DNA from: Rubrivivax sp.
GTDB lineage: Bacteria > Pseudomonadota > Gammaproteobacteria > Burkholderiales > Burkholderiaceae_C
Assembly (NCBI GenBank): GCA_024641965.1
Contig: JAHECC010000022.1
Span: 1-33,731 of the forward strand
Length of the DNA: 33,731 nt
Reading direction: 5' to 3'
Each line of letters begins with the position of its first letter. Within the stretch, counting starts at the first letter, position 1. A program made the translations under genes and the position numbers. The notes under the pieces were generated by a model. That model worked only from the letters and a program-made list of their open reading frames with translations, ran no database searches and was not told the origin of the DNA. Positions 9,746 through 18,570 of the stretch are shown in pieces.

Positions 9746-12604
9746 CTACTTGGACAGGACGAAGCCTTTCAGCTTGCCGAAGGCCTGCTCGAGCAGGGCC
9801 TTCTGCTGCTCCTGGTGCAGGTGGGCATAACCCACCGCCGGCGACGCCGACGCCGCTCGGCCTGCATAGGCGAGCTTCTGCCCGTCGAGCATGTTCTCGT
9901 GTACATAGTGCTGCACGTAGAACCACGCACCCTGGTTCTGCGGCTCGTCCTGGCACCAGACGATCTCGGTGGCGTTGGGGTGGCGCTTCAGCTCGGCCGC
10001 GAAGGCCTTGTGCGGGAACGGATACAACTGCTCGACACGGGCAATGGCCACGTCCCATGCCTTCTTCTCGTCACGACGGCGAATCAGGTCGTAGGCCACC
10101 TTGCCCGAGCAGGCGATGATGCGCCTGACCTTGTCGGGCTCGACTTCGGGCCGGCTGACGCCGATGACGGTTCGGAACTCGCCCTTGGTGAACTCCGACA
10201 GCGGCGATCCCGCATCCTTGTTGCGCAACAGCGACTTCGGCGTGAGGATGATCAGCGGCTTGCGGAACTGACGCACCATCTGCCGACGCAGCAGGTGGAA
10301 GATCTGACTCGCCGAGGTCGGCTGCACCACCTGCATATTGTTGTCGGCGGCGAGTTGCATGAAGCGCTCGAGCCTCGCCGACGAATGCTCCGGGCCCTGC
10401 CCTTCGTAGCCGTGCGGCAGCATCAAAGTCAGGCCGTTGACGCGCCCCCACTTGACTTCGCCCGCGGCGATGAACTGGTCGATCACGACCTGCGCACCGT
10501 TGACGAAGTCGCCGAACTGCGCCTCCCAGATGACCAAGGTGTTCGGGTCGGCCGAGGCATAGCCGTATTCGTAGGCCAGCACCGCTTCTTCGGACAACAG
10601 CGAGTCGATGACGACGAAGGGCGCCTGGTTGTCGGCCACATGTTGCAGCGGTACATAGCTGCCGACACTCCACTGCTCGCGGTCCTGCGGGTGCAGCACT
10701 GCGTGGCGGTGACTGAAGGTGCCACGGCCGCTGTCCTCACCGGACAGGCGCACCGAATAGCCGCTCGCTACCAGCGAAGCGAAGGCCAGGTGCTCGCCCA
10801 TGCCCCAGTCGACGTTGATCTCGCCGCGGCCCATGGCGCCGCGGTCGGCCAGCACCTTCTGCACCAAAGGATGCACCTTGAAGTTTTCGGGCACGGTGGT
10901 GATGCGAGTGGACAGCCGCTTGATCTCGGCCAGCGGCAAGGCCGTGTCGGACGCGTCGGTCCATTTGCGGCCGAGGAAAGGTGCCCAGTCGACCGCGTAC
11001 TTGCTCTTGAAATTGGTCAGCACCGGGTCCCCGGTGTGCTTGCCTTCGTCGAATGCGGCGCGCAGATCCTTGACCATGTTGTCCGGGCCGTCTTCGGGCA
11101 GCACACCCTGTGCCACCAGCTTCTCGCCATAGAGACGGCGCGTGCCCTGGTGTTGCCCGATCTTCCTGTACATCAACGGCTGCGTCAGGGCGGGCGTGTC
11201 CTGCTCGTTGTGGCCGAGCTTGCGGAAGCACACGATGTCGACCACCACGTCCTTCTTGAACTCCTGCCGGTAGTCCAGCGCCAGCTGCGTGCATAGCACC
11301 ACGGCTTCGGGGTCGTCGCCGTTGACGTGCAGCACCGGCGCTTCGACCATCTTCACCACGTCGGTGCAATACAGCGTCGAGCGGGTGTCGCGCGGGTTGC
11401 TGGTGGTGAATCCGATCTGGTTGTTGATCACCACGTGCACCGTGCCGCCAGTGAAGTAGCCGCGCGTTTGCGACATGGCCAGCGTTTCCATGACCACGCC
11501 CTGACCGGAAATGGCGGTATCGCCGTGCACCAGCACCGGCAGCACCTGGTCACCGCGTGCATCGCCGCGGCGATCCTGTCGCGCCTTCACCGAACCCTCG
11601 ACCACCGGATTCACGATCTCCAGGTGCGACGGGTTGAAGGCCAGGCTCAGGTGCACCGGCCCACCCGGCGTGCTGACGTCGCTGGAAAAACCCTGGTGGT
11701 ACTTGACATCGCCCGACGGCAGGTCTTCGGGAGCGGTGTGATCGAACTCGGCGAACATGTCCTTGGGCATCTTGCCCAGCGTGTTCACAAGCACATTCAG
11801 GCGGCCGCGGTGCGCCATGCCGATGACGATCTCCTGCACGCCACGCTCGCCGGCACGCTGCACCAGTTCGTCCATCGAGGCGATGAAGCTTTCGCCGCCC
11901 TCGAGCGAGAAGCGCTTCTGGCCGACGTACTTGGTGTGCAGGTAGCGCTCCAGGCCTTCGGCCGCCGTGAGCCGGTCGAGGATGTGGATCTTCTCGTCGG
12001 CGCTGAAGCTCGGCTTGCTTCGAATGCTTTCCAGCCGCTCCTGCCACCAGCGCTTTTCGGCCGGGTCGGTGCAGTGCATGAATTCCGCGCCGATCGAGCC
12101 GCAGTAGGTTTCGCGCAGCGCCTTCATGATCTCGCGCAGCGTCATGTTCTCGGCCTTGACGAAATAGGTGTTCACGGCCGAGAACATCATGTCCATGTCG
12201 GACTCGCTCAGGTCGTAGAACGCCGGCTCGAGCTCGGGAATTTTCGGCCGTTCGGCGCGCTTCAGCGGATCGAGCTCGGCCCAGCGCGAACCCAGGAAGC
12301 GGTAGGCCGCCACCAGAGACTGCACATGCACTTGCTTGCGCGCCACCGCCAGGTCGGTGGCGGTGGCCTTGATCGCGAAGGCATTCGCCTTGGCGCGCTG
12401 CGCGAAGGACTCGACCACCGGTGCGTGCGCCACATCGCGGGCCTCGGAGCCATCCACGGCGGCGACGTTCTGCAAGCGATCGAAGTAGTCGCGCCAGTTG
12501 TCGGGCACGCTGCCGGGGTTGTCGAGGTAGGCCTCGTAGAGTTCCTCGACGTACGGGGCATTGCCACCGAACAGGTACGAGTTGGCCCGGGTTTGCTGCA
12601 TCAT
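9746..12604 (-). CDS. odhA: 2-oxoglutarate dehydrogenase E1 component
   Basis: OdhA (SucA) is the thiamine-diphosphate-dependent E1 that decarboxylates 2-oxoglutarate in the TCA cycle. The 952-residue product has the usual N-terminal segment SYLFGGNAPYVEELYEAY, the early catalytic-domain block EIVIGMAHRGRLNVLVNTLG and the substrate-handling region VHLSLAFNPSHLEIVNPVV. The ThDP/metal motif is GDTAISGQGVVMETLAMS, and the C-terminal region has LMLPHGYEGQGPEHSSARLE. Length is normal. Two adjacent ATG codons (12604 and 12601) are possible starts; AAGGTG lies about nine bases before the first. It begins the odh run. The 261 bases upstream (12605-12865) carry no convincing gene; the promoter is presumably there but I could not pick a clear one. 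Confidence 0.97.
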   Translation of the reverse strand: MMQQTRANSYLFGGNAPYVEELYEAYLDNPGSVPDNWRDYFDRLQNVAAVDGSEARDVAHAPVVESFAQRAKANAFAIKATATDLAVARKQVHVQSLVAAYRFLGSRWAELDPLKRAERPKIPELEPAFYDLSESDMDMMFSAVNTYFVKAENMTLREIMKALRETYCGSIGAEFMHCTDPAEKRWWQERLESIRSKPSFSADEKIHILDRLTAAEGLERYLHTKYVGQKRFSLEGGESFIASMDELVQRAGERGVQEIVIGMAHRGRLNVLVNTLGKMPKDMFAEFDHTAPEDLPSGDVKYHQGFSSDVSTPGGPVHLSLAFNPSHLEIVNPVVEGSVKARQDRRGDARGDQVLPVLVHGDTAISGQGVVMETLAMSQTRGYFTGGTVHVVINNQIGFTTSNPRDTRSTLYCTDVVKMVEAPVLHVNGDDPEAVVLCTQLALDYRQEFKKDVVVDIVCFRKLGHNEQDTPALTQPLMYRKIGQHQGTRRLYGEKLVAQGVLPEDGPDNMVKDLRAAFDEGKHTGDPVLTNFKSKYAVDWAPFLGRKWTDASDTALPLAEIKRLSTRITTVPENFKVHPLVQKVLADRGAMGRGEINVDWGMGEHLAFASLVASGYSVRLSGEDSGRGTFSHRHAVLHPQDREQWSVGSYVPLQHVADNQAPFVVIDSLLSEEAVLAYEYGYASADPNTLVIWEAQFGDFVNGAQVVIDQFIAAGEVKWGRVNGLTLMLPHGYEGQGPEHSSARLERFMQLAADNNMQVVQPTSASQIFHLLRRQMVRQFRKPLIILTPKSLLRNKDAGSPLSEFTKGEFRTVIGVSRPEVEPDKVRRIIACSGKVAYDLIRRRDEKKAWDVAIARVEQLYPFPHKAFAAELKRHPNATEIVWCQDEPQNQGAWFYVQHYVHENMLDGQKLAYAGRAASASPAVGYAHLHQEQQKALLEQAFGKLKGFVLSK

Positions 12605-12865
12605 CTTGCGCGCACCTTATGCCCCGGTTTCCAGGGCTTTGATGGGTTGAACAACCTTCCGCATCGACCGGCTGCACCGGTTGGCGGATTGCGACCCGCA
12701 GCATGGCTGCCGGCCAGAGCAGGGACGAGTTGGCCGTCCGTGCGTCCGGGCCGACACTTTAGCACCGGGACGCATCGCTGCATCTGCGCGCCATTGGGCG
12801 CGACGCACCCTTCCCCTAGCTGACAAATTGCCGCGCTGGCACCGCCGTGACCGGTGTCGTACGCG

Positions 12866-13711
12866 TCAGGACGGCAGCTTGGCGCCGACCTGGTGAAGGT
12901 GCACGTCGCGCTGCGGGAAGGGGATGTTGCAACCACCGGCTTCCAGCGCTTCCTTGCACTGTTTGAGCAGATCGAGCTTCGCATTCCACCAGTCGGCACG
13001 GCCCGTCCACACGCGGAACAGGATGTTGACCGAGCTGTCCCCCAGCGACTGCACGGCGATCAGCGGCGCCGGATCCTGAAGCACACGCGGCTCGTCGGCG
13101 GCGATCTTGTTCAGGATGGCCAATGCGACATTGATGTCGTCGCCGTAAGCAATGCCATAGACCTCGTCGATGCGGCGCTTGTCGCCGTCGGTGACCGACA
13201 GATTGACGAGGGTCTGGCCCCAGATGCTCGAATTCGGCAGGTGCGCCGAAGGGCCGTCCGGCAGGTGCGCCTTGCACAGGAACAGCCCGATGCCGTCGAT
13301 AACATAGACCTCGCCGCCGATCTTCACCGCGTCGCCGATCTTGAAGGGCCGAAACAGCAGAATCATCACGCCGGAGGCGACATTGCTCAGCGTGCCCTGC
13401 AAAGCCAGGCCGATGGCCAGGCCGGCGGCACCAAGCAACGCGATCAGGCTGGCCGTCTGCACGCCGAAACGGTTCAGCACCGCGATCAGCGTGAACACGA
13501 TGATGGCGATGCGCACGATCTTGCCGACCAGCGGCGGAAAGATCGGATCGATCTTGTCTGACTTGCGCAGCGTGCGCGTTGTCAAACGGCCCAACCAGCC
13601 GGCGACCATGAAGCCGACGACGAGCGTGACGATCGCGGCCAGCAGGTTCAGGCCGTAGACCATCAGCAGGTCGGGAAGGGCCGCGGTGAGTTTGTCGAGT
13701 TTCTCGTTCAT
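12866..13711 (-). CDS. small-conductance mechanosensitive channel, MscS family
   Basis: An MscS-type channel that opens under membrane tension to release solutes on osmotic downshock. The 281-residue protein has three predicted membrane helices in the first 130 residues: near LLMVYGLNLLAAIVTLVVGF, IVRIAIIVFTLIAVL and the pore-lining glycine/alanine-rich helix LLGAAGLAIGLALQGTLSNV. The cytosolic MscS beta domain follows (RPFKIGDAVKIGGEVYVIDG, LPNSSIWGQTLVNLS), then the alpha/beta C-terminal domain. Length matches E. coli MscS. The start at 13711 lacks a good Shine-Dalgarno. The 252 bases upstream (13712-13963) contain a short imperfect hairpin at 13721-13739 and no gene. It is not obviously linked in function to its neighbours. 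Confidence 0.92.
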   Translation of the reverse strand: MNEKLDKLTAALPDLLMVYGLNLLAAIVTLVVGFMVAGWLGRLTTRTLRKSDKIDPIFPPLVGKIVRIAIIVFTLIAVLNRFGVQTASLIALLGAAGLAIGLALQGTLSNVASGVMILLFRPFKIGDAVKIGGEVYVIDGIGLFLCKAHLPDGPSAHLPNSSIWGQTLVNLSVTDGDKRRIDEVYGIAYGDDINVALAILNKIAADEPRVLQDPAPLIAVQSLGDSSVNILFRVWTGRADWWNAKLDLLKQCKEALEAGGCNIPFPQRDVHLHQVGAKLPS

Positions 13712-13963
13712 GAAGTTGGGGCGGGAGCTTGTGCTCCGCAGTTTGATGGGTGGACAGACTGCCGGCCGCGCAGCGCGACAAGCAAGCGTGGGGCCGAATC
13801 ACCCCTTGATGGCGCGCAGTGCGCAACTCATCGCGCAGGAAGTGCACGGCGTACCGGCAGCATGGTGGAAAGCACCGCATCGGCCGGTCCGCGCCTAGGG
13901 ACATGCCGAGGCCGAATCCTAAACCATGGCTCGTCCCGGCCCTGTGCGGCGACCGGCGCGCAC

Positions 13964-14920
13964 TCAAGCCCTGCAAATGCGGGCCTGTGCTGCCTCGTAT
14001 TCGTTGCGCAGGCGCTGCACGAACTGCGCCACCGGCGTCACTGCCTTCACCGCGCCGATGCCCTGGCCGCAACCCCAGATATCCTTCCAGGCCTTCTTGA
14101 TTTCGCCGCCACCGAAGCTCATCTTGCTCGGGTCGCTTTGCGGCAACTGCTCCGGGTCGAGGCCGGCGTTGCGGATCGAACCCTTCAGGTAGTTGCCATG
14201 CACGCCGGTGAACAGGTTGCTGTAGACGATGTCGTCGCTGTTGCTGTCGACGATCATCTGCTTGTAGCCCTCGACCGCACGCGCCTCGTCGGTCGCGATG
14301 AAGGCCGAGCCGATGTAGCCGAAGTCGGCGCCCATGGCCTGCGCCGCGAGCACTGCACCACCGGTGGAGATGGCGCCGCTCAGCGCCAGCGGGCCGTCGA
14401 ACCACTCACGGATCTCCTGCACCAGTGCGAAGGGGCTCTTCACACCGGCATGGCCCCCGGCGCCGGCGGCCACGGCGATGACGCCGTCGGCACCCTTGTC
14501 GATGGCCTTGTGCGCGAAGCTGTTGTTGATGATGTCGTGCAGCACCACCCCACCCCAGCCATGCACTGCCTCGTTGATGTCGGTGCGCGCGCCGAGCGAT
14601 GTGATGACGATCGGCACCTTGTAGCGCGCGCAGACCTCCATGTCGTGCTCGAGCCGGTCGTTGGTCTTGTGCACGATCTGGTTGATGGCGAAGGGTGCGG
14701 CCTTGGCCTCGGGGTGGTCGCGGTCGTGCGCCGCCAGCGTCTCGGTGATCTCGGCCAGCCATTCGTCAAGCTGCGAGGCCGGGCGCGCATTCAGCGCCGG
14801 CATCGAGCCCACCACGCCGGCCTTGCACTGCGCGATGACGAGCTTCGGGTTGCTGATGATGAACAGCGGCGCACCGATGATCGGCAGGGGCAGATGGGCG
14901 AGGATGGGGGGCAAGGACAC
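13964..14920 (-). CDS. NAD(P)H-dependent flavin oxidoreductase, nitronate monooxygenase-like
   Basis: An FMN-dependent TIM-barrel protein of the nitronate monooxygenase/2-nitropropane dioxygenase family. About 318 residues. Family features include PLPIIGAPLFIISNPKLVIA at the N-terminus, the AAGAGGHAG motif with the probable catalytic histidine, GPLALSGAISTGGAVLAAQA and GADFGYIGSAFIATDEA. I prefer the GTG start at 14920, because GGAG lies six bases upstream and the product then begins SLPPILAHLPLP as in relatives; a TTG at 14932 would add four residues. It lies 37 bases downstream of an acyl-CoA dehydrogenase on the same strand, so the pair may be co-transcribed. Homologues in such contexts are often annotated simply as oxidoreductases; the true substrate is not visible. 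Confidence 0.85.
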   Translation of the reverse strand: MSLPPILAHLPLPIIGAPLFIISNPKLVIAQCKAGVVGSMPALNARPASQLDEWLAEITETLAAHDRDHPEAKAAPFAINQIVHKTNDRLEHDMEVCARYKVPIVITSLGARTDINEAVHGWGGVVLHDIINNSFAHKAIDKGADGVIAVAAGAGGHAGVKSPFALVQEIREWFDGPLALSGAISTGGAVLAAQAMGADFGYIGSAFIATDEARAVEGYKQMIVDSNSDDIVYSNLFTGVHGNYLKGSIRNAGLDPEQLPQSDPSKMSFGGGEIKKAWKDIWGCGQGIGAVKAVTPVAQFVQRLRNEYEAAQARICRA

Positions 14921-14957
14921 AAGGGGCTCCAATCAGGTGGGTGGCGATGGCGCCAGC

Positions 14958-16748
14958 TCAGAACGCCGCCAGTGGCATGGCGTTGACGCTTTCTGCGCCG
15001 TCGATGATGCTGTGGCGCAGGCCCTGCGCCTTGCACAGCAGATGGTCGCCGTAGAAGCGCGCCGTGGCGATCTTGGCGCGCATGAACTCGGGGTCGACGC
15101 CTTCGGCCAGGCGGTCTTCGGCGGCGATCAGCGCGCGCGCCATCTGCCAGCCGGCGACGACGTTGCCGGCGAGCAGCATGTATGTCACGCTGCCGGCGAA
15201 GACGTCGTTCGGACTGGCCTTGGTCTTGCCGGCAACGAAATCCACGACATCGACGAAGGCCATGCGTGCTGCTTGCAAGTTCGACCGCATGGCGCGGCAG
15301 GCCGCGCTGTCGCGGGCCTTCAAATCGGTTTCGGTGCCTTCGATCTGCGCAGCGATCGCCTTGGCCACCACACCGCCATCACGTGCGGTCTTGCGGCCCA
15401 CCAGGTCGTTGGCCTGGATCGCGCTGGTGCCTTCGTAGATCGGCAGGATGCGCGCGTCGCGGTAGTACTGCGCCGCGCCGGTCTCCTCGATGTAGCCCAT
15501 GCCGCCGTGCACCTGGATGCCCAGGCTGGTGACCTCGACGCTCATTTCGGTGCTGTAGCCCTTGACCAGCGGCACCATGAATTCGTAGAAAGCGTGATTT
15601 TGCTTGCGGACTTCGGCATCCGGATGCGCATGGGCCGCGTCGTAGGCTGCGGCTGCTACCGTGGCCATCGCGCGGCAGCCTTCGGTGTAGGCGCGCATCG
15701 TCATCAGCATGCGCCGGATGTCGGGATGATGGATGATCGCCGCGGCAGCCGGCGTCGAGCCGTCCACCGGGCGGCTTTGCACGCGGTCTCGCGCATAGGC
15801 CACAGCTTGCTGGTAGGCGCGTTCGGCCACCGCCACACCCTGCATGCCCACCGCGTAGCGTGCCGCGTTCATCATCACGAACATGTAGGCCAGGCCCTGG
15901 TTTTCCTGGCCGACGATCTGGCCGACGGCACCGCCATGGTCGCCGAACTGCAGCACCGCGGTGGGGCTCGCCTTGATGCCGAGCTTGTGCTCGATGCTGA
16001 CGCAATGCACGTCATTGCGCGCGCCCAGGCTGCCGTCGGCGTTGATCATGAACTTCGGCACCAGGAACAGGCTGATGCCTTTCACGCCCTCGGGCGCACC
16101 GCTCACGCGCGCCAGCACCAGGTGCACGATGTTTTCGGCCATGTCGTGCTCGCCGTAGGTGATGAAGATCTTCGTGCCGAAGAGCTTGTAGCTGCCGTCG
16201 GGTTGCGGCTCGGCGCGCGTACGCACTGCCGCCAGGTCGCTGCCGGCCTGCGGCTCGGTCAGGTTCATCGTGCCGGTCCATTGCCCGGAGATCATGTTCG
16301 GTATGAAGCTGCTCTGTTGCTCGGGCGTGCCGGCCGTGAGCAGCGCCTCAATCGCGCCATCGGTCAACAGCGGGCACAACGCGAAGCTCATGTTGGCGCT
16401 GTTCAGCATCTCGACGCAAGCCGCACCGATGGTCTTGGGCAGGCCCTGTCCGCCGAAGTCGGTGGGGTGCTGCAGGCCCTGCCAGCCACCGGCGCCGAAC
16501 TCCTTGAAGGCTTCCTTGAAGCCCGGCGTGGTGATCACCTTGCCGTCGCTGAAGGACGAGGGATTCACGTCACCCTCGCGGTTCAAGGGCGCGAGCACGC
16601 CTTCGTTGAATTTTGCGGCTTCCTCGAGCACGGCCTGGGCGGTATCGAAACCGGCTTCCTCGAAACCCGGCAGCGCCGCCACGGCATCGATGTTGGCGAG
16701 TTCCTTGATGGCGAAGAGCATGTCCTTCAGCGGTGCGCGATAGCTCAT
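14958..16748 (-). CDS. acyl-CoA dehydrogenase, long (about 600-residue) subfamily
   Basis: An FAD-dependent acyl-CoA dehydrogenase that introduces the alpha-beta double bond in fatty acyl-CoA and passes electrons to ETF. The 596-residue length and the N-terminus SYRAPLKDMLFAIKELANI are typical of the enlarged subfamily with an extra N-terminal segment and an extended C-terminal domain (DmdC-like and related enzymes), rather than the about 380-residue short-chain type. Visible family segments are GTMNLTEPQAGSDLAAVRT (substrate and flavin region), KIFITYGEHDMAENIVHLVL and the C-terminal RILPIYEGTSAIQANDLVGR. ATG 16748 has a GAGG Shine-Dalgarno about five bases upstream. It follows etfA on the same strand, 63 bases away, consistent with direct electron transfer to that ETF. 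Chain-length preference cannot be told. Confidence 0.94.
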   Translation of the reverse strand: MSYRAPLKDMLFAIKELANIDAVAALPGFEEAGFDTAQAVLEEAAKFNEGVLAPLNREGDVNPSSFSDGKVITTPGFKEAFKEFGAGGWQGLQHPTDFGGQGLPKTIGAACVEMLNSANMSFALCPLLTDGAIEALLTAGTPEQQSSFIPNMISGQWTGTMNLTEPQAGSDLAAVRTRAEPQPDGSYKLFGTKIFITYGEHDMAENIVHLVLARVSGAPEGVKGISLFLVPKFMINADGSLGARNDVHCVSIEHKLGIKASPTAVLQFGDHGGAVGQIVGQENQGLAYMFVMMNAARYAVGMQGVAVAERAYQQAVAYARDRVQSRPVDGSTPAAAAIIHHPDIRRMLMTMRAYTEGCRAMATVAAAAYDAAHAHPDAEVRKQNHAFYEFMVPLVKGYSTEMSVEVTSLGIQVHGGMGYIEETGAAQYYRDARILPIYEGTSAIQANDLVGRKTARDGGVVAKAIAAQIEGTETDLKARDSAACRAMRSNLQAARMAFVDVVDFVAGKTKASPNDVFAGSVTYMLLAGNVVAGWQMARALIAAEDRLAEGVDPEFMRAKIATARFYGDHLLCKAQGLRHSIIDGAESVNAMPLAAF

Positions 16749-16768
16749 GTGAACCTCGAAAGTAGAGC

Positions 16769-16787
16769 GGGCTCCCGTCGGGAGCCC
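16769..16787. terminator. perfect 8-bp hairpin between etfA and the acyl-CoA dehydrogenase
   Basis: GGGCTCCC and GGGAGCCC form a perfect 8-bp stem around a three-base GTC loop. On the plus strand it is followed by only three Ts; on the minus strand, the direction of both flanking genes, it is preceded by AAA and not followed by a T run. It may be a partial terminator, an attenuator or an mRNA-stabilising hairpin. The structure is seen; the role is inferred. Confidence 0.4.
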
Positions 16788-16811
16788 TTTGCGGTGAACT
16801 GTCGCCGGTGA

Positions 16812-17744
16812 CTATAGGCTCTTCACCAGTTCGGGCACGGCCACGAACAGGTCGGCCTCCAGCCCGTAGTCGGCGACGCTGAAGATCGGCGCCTCGGCGT
16901 CCTTGTTGATCGCAACGATGACCTTGCTGTCCTTCATGCCGGCCAGGTGCTGGATCGCACCACTGATGCCGATGGCGAAGTACAGCTGCGGCGCAACGAT
17001 CTTGCCGGTCTGCCCGACCTGCCAGTCGTTGGGCGCGTAGCCGGCATCGACCGCGGCGCGGCTGGCGCCAAGCGCGGCCCCGAGCTTGTCGGCCAGCGGC
17101 TCCAGCACTTCGTGGAACTTCTCGGAACTGGCCAGCGCGCGGCCGCCTGAGACGATGACCTTGGCCGCCGTCAGCTCGGGGCGGTCGAGCTTCGCGATTT
17201 CGCTGCCCAGGTAGCTGACCTTGTCGTTCGCGGCGACGGCATCGACGCTGTCGACCGCGGCCGAGCCACCGGTTGCAGCGGCGGCGTCGAAGCCGGTGGT
17301 GCGCACGGTGATGACCTTGGTGGCATCGCCACTCTGCACCGTGGCAATGGCGTTACCGGCGTAGATCGGCCGCTCGAAGGTGTCGGGGCTGTCGACCTTG
17401 CTGACATCGCTGAGCTGGCCGACATCGAGCTTGGCGGCGACGCGCGGCGCGATGTTCTTGCCCGAGGGCGTGGCCGGAAACAGGATGTGGCTGTACTCGC
17501 CGGCCAGCGCCAGCACTTGCGCGGCGACGTTTTCGGCCAACCCATGCGCAAAGTGCTCACCCTCGGCGTGCAGCACCTTGGACACACCGGCGATCTGAGC
17601 TGCGGCCTTCGCGGCATCACCGGCGTTGTGTCCGGCCACCAGCACATGCACGTCTCCACCGCACATCGCCGCGGCAGTGACGGTATTCAGGGTGGCGCCC
17701 TTGATCGACTGGTTGTCGTGTTCAGCGATAACGAGTGAGGTCAT
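16812..17744 (-). CDS. etfA: electron transfer flavoprotein alpha subunit
   Basis: EtfA is the FAD-binding subunit of the soluble ETF heterodimer that carries electrons from acyl-CoA dehydrogenases to ETF:quinone oxidoreductase. The 310-residue product has the N-terminal alpha/beta domain ([20 protein letters not shown]) and the conserved C-terminal FAD-binding domain, including [34 protein letters not shown] and [20 protein letters not shown]. Length is normal. Its ATG follows the etfB stop codon without a gap, indicating one transcript and balanced translation. Confidence 0.97.
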   Translation of the reverse strand: MTSLVIAEHDNQSIKGATLNTVTAAAMCGGDVHVLVAGHNAGDAAKAAAQIAGVSKVLHAEGEHFAHGLAENVAAQVLALAGEYSHILFPATPSGKNIAPRVAAKLDVGQLSDVSKVDSPDTFERPIYAGNAIATVQSGDATKVITVRTTGFDAAAATGGSAAVDSVDAVAANDKVSYLGSEIAKLDRPELTAAKVIVSGGRALASSEKFHEVLEPLADKLGAALGASRAAVDAGYAPNDWQVGQTGKIVAPQLYFAIGISGAIQHLAGMKDSKVIVAINKDAEAPIFSVADYGLEADLFVAVPELVKSL

Positions 17745-18494
17745 TCAGATCACCTTGGAGACGTTCTTGAGTTTGTCGACGAGCGTAGCCACATCGGGAA
17801 CCTTGATGCCGGCACCGCGCTTGGGCGGCTCGGCCACCTTCAAGGTCTTGATCTTGCTGGCCACGTCCACGCCCAGATCGGCGGGCTTGAAGACGTCAAG
17901 CGTCTTCTTCTTCGCCTTCATGATGTTCGGCAGCGTGACATAGCGCGGCTCGTTCAGGCGCAGGTCGGTGGTGATGACCGCCGGCAGCGTGAGCTTGAGC
18001 TTTTCCGAACCGCCGTCGACTTCGCGCGTGGCGGCAATCTGACCATCGGCGACATCGACCTTGCTGGCGAAGGTAGCCTGCGGCAGGTCGGCCAGCGCCG
18101 CCAGCATCTGGCCGGTCTGGTTGCAGTCGTCGTCGATGGCCTGCTTGCCCAGGATGATCAGCCCCGGTTGCTCCTTGTCGACCAGCGCCTTCAGCAGCTT
18201 GGCCACGGCCAGCGGCTGCAGTTCATCGGTGCTTTCGACCAGGATCGCGCGATCGGCGCCAATGGCCATCGCGGTGCGCAGCGTTTCCTGGCATTGGGTG
18301 ACGCCGCAGGACACGGCAATGACCTCGGTGGCAGCGCCCTTCTCGCGCAGGCGCACCGCCTCTTCGACGGCGATCTCGTCGAAGGGGTTCATGCTCATCT
18401 TGACGTTGGCGATGTCCACACCGCTGCCGTCGCTCTTGACGCGCACCTTGACGTTGTAATCGACGACCCGCTTGACGGGCACCAGGATCTTCAT
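17745..18494 (-). CDS. etfB: electron transfer flavoprotein beta subunit
   Basis: EtfB is the AMP-binding partner of EtfA. The 249-residue product starts [17 protein letters not shown], as is standard, and contains the family blocks [36 protein letters not shown] and, in the C-terminal half, [20 protein letters not shown] with the adjacent IMKAKKK. ATG 18494 is preceded by AGGAG about eight bases upstream; an ATG at 18515 in frame is less likely because it would add seven residues not typical of the family. It is the first gene of the etfB-etfA-acyl-CoA dehydrogenase block. Confidence 0.97.
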   Translation of the reverse strand: MKILVPVKRVVDYNVKVRVKSDGSGVDIANVKMSMNPFDEIAVEEAVRLREKGAATEVIAVSCGVTQCQETLRTAMAIGADRAILVESTDELQPLAVAKLLKALVDKEQPGLIILGKQAIDDDCNQTGQMLAALADLPQATFASKVDVADGQIAATREVDGGSEKLKLTLPAVITTDLRLNEPRYVTLPNIMKAKKKTLDVFKPADLGVDVASKIKTLKVAEPPKRGAGIKVPDVATLVDKLKNVSKVI

Positions 18495-18570
18495 GTTCTG
18501 CGACTCCTGTGGCAACTTCTTGATGGGAACATTCTAGGCGCGTGCAGGTGCCACCTCTAGGTTGGCCTCC

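Noticed and set aside
9730-9746. GGGCG/CGCCC hairpin at the odhA stop codon
   Set aside because: A five-base stem of ordinary GC-rich sequence, expected by chance here.
13721-13739. Imperfect hairpin just upstream of the MscS gene start
   Set aside because: It has one bulged base and no T run, and it does not cover an evident Shine-Dalgarno; role not supportable.
14640-16811. A 723-codon plus-strand open frame opposite the acyl-CoA dehydrogenase
   Set aside because: Antisense shadow of a well-supported gene with family motifs; no start signal or domain of its own.
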